Assembly: GCF_013403865.1 (NCBI RefSeq)
Contig: NZ_JABFDK010000001.1
Location: 1,302,001 to 1,366,000 of the forward strand
DNA: 64,000 bases
Source: Winogradskyella costae
GTDB taxonomy: Bacteria > Bacteroidota > Bacteroidia > Flavobacteriales > Flavobacteriaceae
Reading direction: 5' to 3'
Shown here: positions 16,894-24,464 of the stretch, in pieces
Position numbering within the stretch: the stretch's first letter is position 1
How the letters are laid out: every line of letters begins with the position of its first letter
Notes under the pieces: generated by a model
The model's database searches: none
The model's input: only the letters and a program-made list of their open reading frames with translations
Told to the model about the DNA's origin: nothing
Program-made: the position numbers and the translations under genes

Positions 16894-19530
16894 GTGCTCA
16901 AATCCCTTGATGATTTAGAATTTATTTTTCCGTGGAGAAGCTATCAAGCGGAACTTTTAAAGCATTTTAGCACTCATATTGAAGATCATCATTTTCATGT
17001 TATTGCTCCTCCTGGTTCAGGGAAAACCATTTTAGGATTAGAAATCGTTAGAAAATTAGGAAAGAAAACACTGGTCCTTGCTCCAACATTGACCATAAGA
17101 AACCAATGGGAAAACCGTTTACAAAACTTTTTTACCGAGAATTGTGATTTTGAAGCCTATTCATTCGATATAAAAGCGCCTAGTGATGTTACGTTTTCTA
17201 CCTATCAATCGTTGCATGCTTTTTATAAATCCTTTGAAGATAAAAACGATTATTACCAATTCTTCAAAACCCATAATATTGAAACTTTAGTTTTAGACGA
17301 AGCCCATCATTTAAAAAATGCGTGGTGGAATTGTTTAATGGATTTAAAGCGGCATTCTGAGTTTTATATCGTGGCACTTACAGCAACACCACCTTACGAT
17401 AGTAGTAGAGCAGAGGTGTCTAAATATTTTACACTTTGTGGTGAGGTTGATGATGAAATTGCGGTACCAGATTTGGTGCGTGAAGGTGATTTAAGTCCGC
17501 ATCAGGATTTTGTATATCTCTCCATACCCGAAGATTTAGAGATTAATTTTATCGTAGATTACAGACGAAATATTGCCGATTTTAAAGACGAATTATTAAA
17601 GGATGACGCCTTCATCGATTTTTTAATTGAACATCGTTTTTATAAAAACCCGAATTGGCATTTGGATGAACTCTATTCAAATACCGAATATTTTTCTGCC
17701 ATTCTTATCTTCTTATATCAGTGTGGATTTGAAATCGATCATCAAAAATTGGAAGTTTTAGGGTTCGATAAAAAAGAAATGTTTCAGTTTCCTGAGCTCG
17801 ATTTACATTGGCTTGGTATTTTATTTCAGAACCTCTTAGTTTCAGACAGAGAACAATTAATTGAGCAAGAAAAGTACGTTTCAACTTTAGAAAAACAACT
17901 AAGACGACTTCATGTTTTTGAGCGGAATTCGGTCGATTTTATAGGTGAGCAATTGCTTTACAAATCCTTGTCTAACAGTCCGAGTAAGTTAAAAAGTATT
18001 GTAAGTATTGTTAAAGCAGAACGTAAAAGTTTAAAAACAGATTTAAGATGTGTGATTCTAACGGATTACATTCGGAAGGAATTTTTAAATATTAAAACTG
18101 AAGAAATAGAAGACATTGATAAAATTGGTGTGCTACCTATTTTTCAATATGTACGTCATTATTGCGAAAAGCCTAAAGAATTAGCAGTGCTTTCAGGTAG
18201 CATTGTTATCCTTCATCAATCTATTTTAAGAGCTTTTGAAGCGATAGAATCTTTAGATAGTTTTTCGTTTTCGCCATTACAAATAGATGAATCGTTTTTG
18301 TTGGTAACTCCAAAAGGAAAACCGAAAAATTCTATTGTTAATATCATTACGCAACTTTTTGAAGCAGGAAACATTAAAGTGCTCGTTGGTACAAAATCCT
18401 TACTTGGCGAAGGTTGGGATGCGCCATCTATAAACAGCTTAATTCTGGCGTCATTTATTGGCTCGTTTGTGTCGTCTAATCAAATGCGCGGACGCGCCAT
18501 CCGGAAAGATGCAAAGGCACCCAACAAAACCGGAAACATTTGGCATTTGGCTTGTGTGGATCCAACAGTTTCAGATGGTGGAAAAGAAGTAGATACTTTA
18601 AAGCGACGGTTTGAAGCGTTTGTAGGTGTTACCAATAGTACAATCCCATTTATTTCAAATGGTTTTGAACGCTTAAATATTCCTGACGAAATTAAAGTAG
18701 AATCGATAGAAACTTTAAATACTTCTACAATAAATCGTGCTACAAAACGAATCCTCATCACCGAAAAATGGAATAATGCCATCGGAAAAGGGACTAAGTT
18801 AACCAAAGAGGTCAAAATTTTACATTCAGGAAAACGACCTTTTAAAGCTCAAAAACAGATTTACTATTTTGATGCACTTCGCTTTTTTGTGGTGGAATTG
18901 TTTTTTACCATGATGCTCTTTTATGTAGAGTTTATGTTGCAAAGTTTCCATCTTATTTTACAACGCGGTGTTGTCTATTTTATCTATGTACTTTTAGCTA
19001 GTTTCATTGGTGTCTTTGGTTATAAGTTGATTAAAGCTTTAAAACTAATTATACGTCATGGTTATCTCTATAAAAAGATTGGTAAAATGGGATTAGCCAT
19101 TCTTGATACGTTGGATGAATTAGGGTATATCACTTCTAACAGAACTAATATTACGGTAAGTTCTTATGTGTTAGGGAAAGGTGATGTGGTTTGTAATTTG
19201 GTTGGTGCCAATGCGCTTGAAAATTCTTTATTCTCTAAAGCTTTGAGTGAACTTTTAGAACCGATTGAATCGCCTAGATATTTAATTATAAAAACCAATA
19301 TTTTCAGAAAACGTTTAGATGTTGAAAATTTCTATCCTGTTCCAGAATTGTTTGGTGATAAAAAGGAAAATGCATTAGTATTTCAGAAGTATTGGAATTC
19401 TCATTTTGGAAAAACAAAACTCATATTTACACGTCGTATAGAAGGTCGAAAACTACTCTTAAAAGCACGATTGTTTCACGTGTACAATGCTTTTAAAGAA
19501 GTGACTAAGGAAGTTATGGTTTGGAAGTGA
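16894..19530 (+). CDS. DEAD/DEAH-box superfamily 2 helicase with internal transmembrane segments
   Basis: The 878-residue protein has a full SF2 helicase core. Walker A is APPGSGKT (38-45), the DEAH box is at 135-138, TATPP at 163-167, and motifs V and VI are in the LLGEGWDAPSINSLIL and QMRGRAIRKD segments near 505-540. A long insert separates the two RecA folds. After the core, residues about 653-680 and 690-712 are strongly hydrophobic and look like two membrane helices, followed by about 165 residues with no recognised domain. The start is GTG at 16894; no upstream ATG is in frame. The C-terminal architecture is unusual for a helicase. Its role is unknown, and a defence or RNA-related role is speculation. 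Confidence 0.85.
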   Translation: MLKSLDDLEFIFPWRSYQAELLKHFSTHIEDHHFHVIAPPGSGKTILGLEIVRKLGKKTLVLAPTLTIRNQWENRLQNFFTENCDFEAYSFDIKAPSDVTFSTYQSLHAFYKSFEDKNDYYQFFKTHNIETLVLDEAHHLKNAWWNCLMDLKRHSEFYIVALTATPPYDSSRAEVSKYFTLCGEVDDEIAVPDLVREGDLSPHQDFVYLSIPEDLEINFIVDYRRNIADFKDELLKDDAFIDFLIEHRFYKNPNWHLDELYSNTEYFSAILIFLYQCGFEIDHQKLEVLGFDKKEMFQFPELDLHWLGILFQNLLVSDREQLIEQEKYVSTLEKQLRRLHVFERNSVDFIGEQLLYKSLSNSPSKLKSIVSIVKAERKSLKTDLRCVILTDYIRKEFLNIKTEEIEDIDKIGVLPIFQYVRHYCEKPKELAVLSGSIVILHQSILRAFEAIESLDSFSFSPLQIDESFLLVTPKGKPKNSIVNIITQLFEAGNIKVLVGTKSLLGEGWDAPSINSLILASFIGSFVSSNQMRGRAIRKDAKAPNKTGNIWHLACVDPTVSDGGKEVDTLKRRFEAFVGVTNSTIPFISNGFERLNIPDEIKVESIETLNTSTINRATKRILITEKWNNAIGKGTKLTKEVKILHSGKRPFKAQKQIYYFDALRFFVVELFFTMMLFYVEFMLQSFHLILQRGVVYFIYVLLASFIGVFGYKLIKALKLIIRHGYLYKKIGKMGLAILDTLDELGYITSNRTNITVSSYVLGKGDVVCNLVGANALENSLFSKALSELLEPIESPRYLIIKTNIFRKRLDVENFYPVPELFGDKKENALVFQKYWNSHFGKTKLIFTRRIEGRKLLLKARLFHVYNAFKEVTKEVMVWK

Positions 19531-19547
19531 TGTTATGATTATCATGC

Positions 19548-19580
19548 AGACCTGCTAGGTTTTTAAAACCTGTTAGGCCT
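19548..19580. repeat. REP palindrome, copy between helicase and ychJ
   Basis: AGACCTGCTAGGTTT, then AAAACCTGTTAGGCCT, is an imperfect palindrome of the local REP family. It sits between the convergent ends of the helicase and ychJ genes. Confidence 0.8.
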
Positions 19581-19593
19581 CATGTTTGTTGTT

Positions 19594-19980
19594 TTATTGA
19601 CTCAAGCCTAAGTAAAACCATTGGTCATTCTCTTTCACAAAAGCCGATTTTTCATGGATGACATCTACGTTTCCATTTTCAAAAAAATAAGCATTAAAGG
19701 TTACGATACCTTCAGTGTCATTCTGAGAACCTTTGGTCGTTTCTAAAACTTCCAGCTTTATCCATTGCACAGATTTTGCCCATTTTACAATCGCTTTTTT
19801 CTCTTTTATTGGTCGTGTAGAACTGTGATGTGTTGCCATTAAATAATTGCCATCGGCTAAAACAAACGCACTATAACGAGAACGCATCAGTTGCTCCGCT
19901 GTTTCTGTTTTTCCGTTGTTGAGATGGAAAACTTCACAACAAGCTTTATAGGTTTTATCGTTTCCGCAATGGCAATTCAT
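19594..19980 (-). CDS. YchJ family protein with SEC-C zinc motif
   Basis: This protein of about 128 residues begins MNCHCGNDKTYKACCEVFH, a SEC-C type zinc-binding cluster, followed by the NTF2-like YchJ fold (AEQLMRSRYSAFVLADGNYLMATHH). The ATG at 19980 is preferred. Nine codons further upstream would also be in frame, but those codons read through a REP palindrome (19998-20030). YchJ proteins are widespread and of unknown function; the SEC-C motif suggests binding to ribosomes or SecB-like partners in other families. It lies between REP copies and downstream of hemF. Confidence 0.85.
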   Translation of the reverse strand: MNCHCGNDKTYKACCEVFHLNNGKTETAEQLMRSRYSAFVLADGNYLMATHHSSTRPIKEKKAIVKWAKSVQWIKLEVLETTKGSQNDTEGIVTFNAYFFENGNVDVIHEKSAFVKENDQWFYLGLSQ

Positions 19981-19997
19981 GGTTGCTATTTTTTTAG

Positions 19998-20030
19998 AGA
20001 CCTGCAAGGTTTGTAAAACCTGCTAGGTCT
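19998..20030. repeat. REP palindrome between ychJ and hemF
   Basis: AGACCTGCAAGGTTT, then AAAACCTGCTAGGTCT, gives near-perfect arms. It lies 18 bases upstream of ychJ and 18 bases downstream of the hemF stop region. Confidence 0.85.
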
Positions 20031-20047
20031 GAGATAGTGTCAACTGT

Positions 20048-21511
20048 TTACACCCAATCCACAGGGTTTTGTAAGACCTTAATCAGTTTTTCTTCTTCAC
20101 TTCCAGTTTCTGGTTGGTGATCGTAAACCCATTGTACGTGTGGTGGTAAGCTCATTAAAATACTTTCTATGCGTCCATTGGTTTTTAATCCAAATAAAGT
20201 GCCTTTATCGTGAACTAAATTAAATTCTACATAACGTCCTCTTCTGATTTCTTGCCAATCGCGTTGCGCTTTGGTGTAGTCTAATGTTTTTCGTTTTTCA
20301 ACAATTGGGACATAGGCTTCAAGGAAACTGTCTCCAACTTCGGAGACGAAGTCGTACCAATTTTGCATGCTCATGTCATCGGTGACTTTGCAATAATCGA
20401 AGAATAAACCGCCAATACCACGACCTTCATTGCGGTGAGCATTGTAAAAGTAGTCATCACATCGTGACTTGTATTTTGGGTAAAACTCACGGTTATGTTT
20501 GTCGCAAGCCGTTTTGCAGGTTTGATGAAAGTGCTTGGCATCGTCTTCATATAAATAGTAAGGCGTTAGGTCTTGTCCACCACCAAACCATTGGTCCACA
20601 ATGTTTCCGTCTTTATCATACATTTCAAAATAGCGCCAATTAGCATGTACTGTTGGCACCATCGGATTTGTAGGATGCAGGACTAAACTTAATCCACAAG
20701 CAAAGAAATCAGCGTCTTCTACACCAAAGTATTTTTGCATGCTGTCTGGTAATTTACCATGAACACCAGATATGTTTACACCTCCTTTTTCAAAAACAGC
20801 ACCATTTTCTATAACGCGTGTTCTTCCTCCACCTCCTTCTGGTCGGTCCCAATTATCTTCTTGGAATTTAGCTTTACCATCGATTCCTTCTAGTTTAGAA
20901 GTGATGGTATCTTGTAATTGGTGAATGTATTTGAAGAATTTATCTTTAACCTCTAAATCTCCTGTAAGGTTTTCAAAACCTGACAGGTCTTTAAGAGAAC
21001 TGTTTTGATGCATAAAATTAAAATTATCTAAGTTTTCAAACAAAGAAAGCACATAGTCTTTTTTTGAGGTAATTAAACCGTTGTTGTCTGAAGAAAAATC
21101 ATGAAATGAAGAGAATTTATAGGTTCTAAAATCCTTTATTATTTTATGAGTTTCTGGATTCTTATGAACATACAGAATTAGGTTTTTGAGGTACTCTTCA
21201 TCTTTTATTAATTTCCGTTTAAATGGACGCTCAAATAATGAACCTGTCCTAGAATTCTGTTTATTAAAAGCTTTACTATAAGCGTTAAACAAATTTGAAA
21301 AGGCTTGTGGTGAATTTTCATTTTTTATTTCAACAATAAAATGAAAATGATTGTTAAGTAAGCAATAACTAAGAATATCTACAGAATCTGAAAGATACTT
21401 CTTGAAGAGACTTAAGAAATAAGACATGTTTTCTTCATTCTCAAAAATGTTAGTACTATTAACTCCTCGATTATAAATGTGAAAATAATGTCCTTTTGTT
21501 AGTTTTTCCAT
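20048..21511 (-). CDS. hemF: RAYT transposase fused in frame to coproporphyrinogen III oxidase (HemF)
   Basis: This single 487-residue frame joins two proteins. Residues 1-172 are a REP-associated tyrosine transposase (Y1/IS200-like): the HUH motif is HFH at 55-57 (NNHFHFIVEI) and the catalytic tyrosine is probably Y114 in YLKNLILYVHKNP. Residues about 174-185 (KDLSGFENLTGD) are the translation of a REP palindrome. Residues about 188-487 are a complete oxygen-dependent HemF (GGGGRTRVIENGAVFEKGGVN, PTVHANWRYFEM, WFGGGQDLTPYY, RGRYVEFNLVHDKGTLFG). No ATG, GTG or TTG in frame lies between the REP and the HemF core, so HemF may be made only as the fusion. HemF converts coproporphyrinogen III to protoporphyrinogen IX. 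Confidence 0.9.
   Translation of the reverse strand: MEKLTKGHYFHIYNRGVNSTNIFENEENMSYFLSLFKKYLSDSVDILSYCLLNNHFHFIVEIKNENSPQAFSNLFNAYSKAFNKQNSRTGSLFERPFKRKLIKDEEYLKNLILYVHKNPETHKIIKDFRTYKFSSFHDFSSDNNGLITSKKDYVLSLFENLDNFNFMHQNSSLKDLSGFENLTGDLEVKDKFFKYIHQLQDTITSKLEGIDGKAKFQEDNWDRPEGGGGRTRVIENGAVFEKGGVNISGVHGKLPDSMQKYFGVEDADFFACGLSLVLHPTNPMVPTVHANWRYFEMYDKDGNIVDQWFGGGQDLTPYYLYEDDAKHFHQTCKTACDKHNREFYPKYKSRCDDYFYNAHRNEGRGIGGLFFDYCKVTDDMSMQNWYDFVSEVGDSFLEAYVPIVEKRKTLDYTKAQRDWQEIRRGRYVEFNLVHDKGTLFGLKTNGRIESILMSLPPHVQWVYDHQPETGSEEEKLIKVLQNPVDWV
20958..20990. repeat. REP palindrome inside the RAYT-hemF reading frame
   Basis: On the minus strand this REP encodes residues about 174-185 of the fusion protein (KDLSGFENLTGD). 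It marks the junction between the transposase and HemF parts and is the same family as the copy at 21550-21578 just upstream of the transposase start. Confidence 0.85.
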
Positions 21512-21549
21512 AGGTGAAAATATCCTTTATTATTGTCTTTATTATAAAT

Positions 21550-21578
21550 ACCTGTCAGGTTTTTGAAACCTTACAGGA
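21550..21578. repeat. REP palindrome overlapping the 3' end of the GNAT gene
   Basis: CCTGTCAGGTTT and AAACCTTACAGG form the arms. On the minus strand this copy encodes the last residues (SCKVSKT) and the TGA stop of the GNAT gene. It also sits about 40 bases upstream of the transposase start, so the RAYT is bracketed by REPs. Confidence 0.85.
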
Positions 21579-22112
21579 ATCAGAAACCAATTCATACAAC
21601 TCCATATCCAAAGGCGCTTCTCCAATTGGTGTAAACTCATTAATTAAAGTTTTAACCCATTTAAAATTAGTTTTCAAAGCCACTTTTATGCTCGATAAAT
21701 TGTCTTTATGTGCTATAATTTGAAGTGTCTCTAGACCTAAATTACTGAATGCATGTTGTGATAACTTATCAATAGCTTTAGAAGTCAGTCCTTGCCCTTC
21801 AAAATTATATCCAATACAATAGGCAAATTCACCTTGTTTAGTGTTCCAGTCGAGCTCTTTTATATAAATGAGTCCTGCGAGTGCTCTTGTTTCGGAATGT
21901 TTTAAAGTGAATAAAAATTCTTCGTCATTTTGAAATTGCTTCACTTTTTGTTCAACAAATAATTGTGATAATGTTGGGTTAAGGTTTTGTTCTAAGGTTT
22001 TTGGGAAATAACGTTTTAAGCGGTCTTCGTTTGCGATTATGAAATTACAAATTTTCCAAGCGTCTCCATCATGAATAGGATTGATTGCAAAAGCATCGAA
22101 TTTGGCAACCAT
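21555..22112 (-). CDS. GNAT family N-acetyltransferase (RimJ/RimL type)
   Basis: The 185-residue protein shows the GNAT fold: an RFFPKTL-like substrate segment, the LAGLIYIKELDWNTKQGEFAYCIGYNFEGQGLTSKAIDKL core with the acetyl-CoA-binding Q/RGxGxT-like loop (FEGQGLTSKA), and NLGLETLQIIAHKDNLSSIKVALK. The closest known types acetylate protein N-termini or small amines; the substrate is unknown. The start overlaps the stop of the EI24 gene by one base (TAATG). The last codons and the stop lie inside a REP palindrome, so the natural C-terminus has probably been altered. Confidence 0.85.
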   Translation of the reverse strand: MVAKFDAFAINPIHDGDAWKICNFIIANEDRLKRYFPKTLEQNLNPTLSQLFVEQKVKQFQNDEEFLFTLKHSETRALAGLIYIKELDWNTKQGEFAYCIGYNFEGQGLTSKAIDKLSQHAFSNLGLETLQIIAHKDNLSSIKVALKTNFKWVKTLINEFTPIGEAPLDMELYELVSDSCKVSKT

Positions 22113-22882
22113 TATACTGTGATGCTATTTTGATTCAAGGATCTTTCTTGTTCTAATAATTTCACGGTATTCACTGAAGAGGCTGTTACGCTTAATGGCA
22201 AAACCAAAATAACACCAATAACCGGAATTAATAAAAACAATATAAAGACCATTCCATTTCCAATAGCAATGCCTTTATTTCTCCCAACAAAATTAATGCT
22301 CTCTCTGTATTTAAAATGACGTTCTAAGGTGTAATCCATGTTACCAAAACCAGCATAGTAGGATTGTACTAAGAATAAAATAACAGACGAGGCGATATTT
22401 CCAATTAATGGGATAAAATTTAAAAGTAAAATAGGAATCGTAACTAGTAATTCTTTGGTTAAATTCCGGATATTAATTCTTATCCCTCGCCACAGTTGGT
22501 CTTTAAAGGATGTGTTTCTATTATTGTGTTGTTCTACTCCTGTTAAATGTGCTTCAATTTTTTCTGAAACCGGACTCATAAATGGCGCGGATAATGCCAT
22601 GATAATGTGCTTGTATAAAATTAAGCCGATGGCAATTACAATAATACCTCCTATAAACGTTGAGATGGTAGTAAAGGTTTCTTTTCCCCATTCCCAAGGC
22701 CAAATGCTGGCGATAAATCGACCTATATTATCTGATAATCCGTAAGCAGATAACCCAATTAATAGTGCCGTTACAACACTGATTATAATAGGGATGGCGA
22801 AATATTTCCAAAGTTTTAATTTTGAAATTAAAGCGAAAGCTCCTGTGTAAGCTTGTATTCCTTTTAATATGTTATTGATCAT
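22112..22882 (-). CDS. EI24/CysZ-like membrane protein
   Basis: The protein, of about 256 residues, has four or more membrane helices and matches the EI24 domain layout (ALISKLKLWKYFAIPIIISV near the N-terminus, the central FIPLIGNIASSVILFLVQSYYAGFGNMDY). CysZ of E. coli, a sulfate uptake protein, belongs to this family, but most Bacteroidota members have no assigned substrate. ATG at 22882 is preferred; a GTG at 22906 would add eight residues. It is translationally coupled to the GNAT gene. Confidence 0.82.
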   Translation of the reverse strand: MINNILKGIQAYTGAFALISKLKLWKYFAIPIIISVVTALLIGLSAYGLSDNIGRFIASIWPWEWGKETFTTISTFIGGIIVIAIGLILYKHIIMALSAPFMSPVSEKIEAHLTGVEQHNNRNTSFKDQLWRGIRINIRNLTKELLVTIPILLLNFIPLIGNIASSVILFLVQSYYAGFGNMDYTLERHFKYRESINFVGRNKGIAIGNGMVFILFLLIPVIGVILVLPLSVTASSVNTVKLLEQERSLNQNSITV

Positions 22883-22955
22883 ATTATTGTTTTTAGTTGA
22901 CGACACTTAAAAGACGTTAAAAGGTGTTCTAAGTTACAATAATTGAGCATTAAAG

Positions 22956-23984
22956 TTATTCTGCTTTATATTCTTTTACAGCATCAATAAATGCTTTGGC
23001 ATTTTCTAGAGGAATATTTGGTAAAATACCATGTCCTAAATTAACGATGTATTTGTCTTTTCCGAAATCATTAATCATTTGGGTCACCATTTTTTTGATT
23101 TCGGCAGGTGGCGAAAATAAACGTGTAGGATCAAAATTACCTTGTAAAGTGATATTGCCTCCGGTGAGGTAACGTGCATTTTTAGCAGAACACGTCCAGT
23201 CGATACCTAAAGCAGAAGCTCCAGATTTAGCCATTGTATCTAAGGCAAACCAGCAGCCTTTTCCAAAAGCAATAACAGGTGCATCGTCTTTTAAAGCATC
23301 AATGATTTGTTGCATATATTGCCATGAAAATTCTTGATAATCTACAGGAGATAACATGCCTCCCCAAGAATCGAATACTTGTACAGCATTACAACCCGCT
23401 TTTACTTTTTCTTTAAGGTAAGCAATTGTAGTATCTGTAATTTTTTGTAATAATTGATGTGCAGCAATCGGATTTGTAAAACAAAATTCTTTGGCTTTAT
23501 CAAAGTTTTTAGACCCTTGACCTTGCACACAATAACATAAAATTGTCCATGGTGAACCCGCAAAACCAATTAACGGAATTTCGTCATTCAGTTTTTCTTT
23601 GGTTGCTTTTATAGCTTCGTAAACATAGTTTAAAGCTTCTTTTACATTTGGAACAATGACGTTATCGACATCTTTTTGAGAGCGAATAGGATTTGGTAAA
23701 TAAGGTCCGAAATTAGGTTTCATCTGCACCTCAATATTCATCGCTTGTGGAATCACTAAAATGTCTGAAAACAAAATTGCAGCATCCATACCGTAACGAC
23801 GGATAGGTTGCACTGTAATTTCACTTGCTAATTCTGGTGTTTGACAACGTGTAAAGAAATCATATTTCGCTTTGATTTCCATAAACTCAGGTAAGTATCT
23901 ACCTGCTTGACGCATCATCCAAACTGGTGGACGTTCTACGGTTTCACCTTTTAATGCTCTAAGGAATAAATCGTTTTTTATCAT
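22956..23984 (-). CDS. hemE: Uroporphyrinogen decarboxylase
   Basis: This 342-residue cytoplasmic enzyme removes four carboxyl groups from uroporphyrinogen III to make coproporphyrinogen III. Signatures include [16 protein letters not shown] near residue 19, the active-site aspartate segment [13 protein letters not shown], and [22 protein letters not shown]. Length is normal. It is the fourth heme gene on this strand and probably part of the transcript starting at hemA. A repeat cassette carrying the four-helix-bundle gene sits directly upstream and reaches to five bases from its start codon. Confidence 0.97.
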   Translation of the reverse strand: MIKNDLFLRALKGETVERPPVWMMRQAGRYLPEFMEIKAKYDFFTRCQTPELASEITVQPIRRYGMDAAILFSDILVIPQAMNIEVQMKPNFGPYLPNPIRSQKDVDNVIVPNVKEALNYVYEAIKATKEKLNDEIPLIGFAGSPWTILCYCVQGQGSKNFDKAKEFCFTNPIAAHQLLQKITDTTIAYLKEKVKAGCNAVQVFDSWGGMLSPVDYQEFSWQYMQQIIDALKDDAPVIAFGKGCWFALDTMAKSGASALGIDWTCSAKNARYLTGGNITLQGNFDPTRLFSPPAEIKKMVTQMINDFGKDKYIVNLGHGILPNIPLENAKAFIDAVKEYKAE

Positions 23985-23988
23985 AATT

Positions 23989-24020
23989 GGCTTTTAGCTT
24001 TTAGCTGTTGGCTGTTGGCC
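23989..24020. repeat. Left flank repeat of the four-helix-bundle cassette
   Basis: GGCTTTTAGCTTTTAGCT, then GTTGGCTGTTGGCC, forms a short repeat of GCTTTTA and GTTGGC units. Inverted relatives occur at 24386-24464, and a similar CTGCCAACTG unit array is at 53541-53588. Confidence 0.65.
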
Positions 24021-24027
24021 ACTTACT

Positions 24028-24384
24028 CTAGCTATTTTTGATTGTATTTATTAATCCATTTATCATTCTACCTTCAGTTTCAATTAGCTCAAAAATGTCT
24101 GCTAAATCTTCAGGATTGATAAATTTTAATTCTTGTATAATAATTAATTGGGTATGAACTTCAAAGAGTGAACCCATAGCAATTTCTAGAAAGCGTTTGA
24201 ATTCTACTTCACTATTTCTTGCGCAACCTTCAGCAATATTTGAAGGAATTGAAACTGCAGCTCTAGTAATCTGAGATTTTAAACCAAATTTTTCAGATGA
24301 AGGTAGTTGCTTTACTAAAACATAAATTTGTTTTACAAGTTCAATCCCTTGCTCCCAAATCTTTAAGTTTTTATAATTCCTCAT
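24028..24384 (-). CDS. Four-helix-bundle protein (S23 / 23S rRNA intervening-sequence family)
   Basis: The 118-residue protein matches the S23-like family (TIGR02436): LKIWEQGIELVKQIYVLVKQLP, then GLKSQITRAAVSIPSNIAEGCAR with the conserved SIPSNIAEG turn, and a final amphipathic helix. In Leptospira and others related frames lie inside 23S rRNA insertions; in Bacteroidota they are free-standing and often bordered by repeats, as here. The function is unknown. It interrupts the hemE-hemCD order and is flanked by GCTTTTAGC repeats, so it looks like a small mobile cassette. Confidence 0.88.
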   Translation of the reverse strand: MRNYKNLKIWEQGIELVKQIYVLVKQLPSSEKFGLKSQITRAAVSIPSNIAEGCARNSEVEFKRFLEIAMGSLFEVHTQLIIIQELKFINPEDLADIFELIETEGRMINGLINTIKNS

Positions 24385-24385
24385 T

Positions 24386-24464
24386 TTTTTAGCTTTTAGA
24401 CATTTGCTCTTAGCTTTTCATAACAGTGAGACTAAAGGCTAAAAGCCAAAAGCTAAGGGCTATA
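24386..24464. repeat. Right flank repeat of the four-helix-bundle cassette
   Basis: AGCTTTTAG and TTAGCTTTT units are followed by GGCTAAAAGCCAAAAGC units in the opposite orientation. The left flank at 23989-24020 carries the matching inverted form. The outer edge supplies the TAG stop codon of hemCD at 24460-24462. Confidence 0.65.

Noticed and set aside
16894..19530. Calling the helicase a type I or III restriction subunit
   Set aside because: No methyltransferase or specificity gene lies nearby, and no nuclease motif is visible in the C-terminal part.
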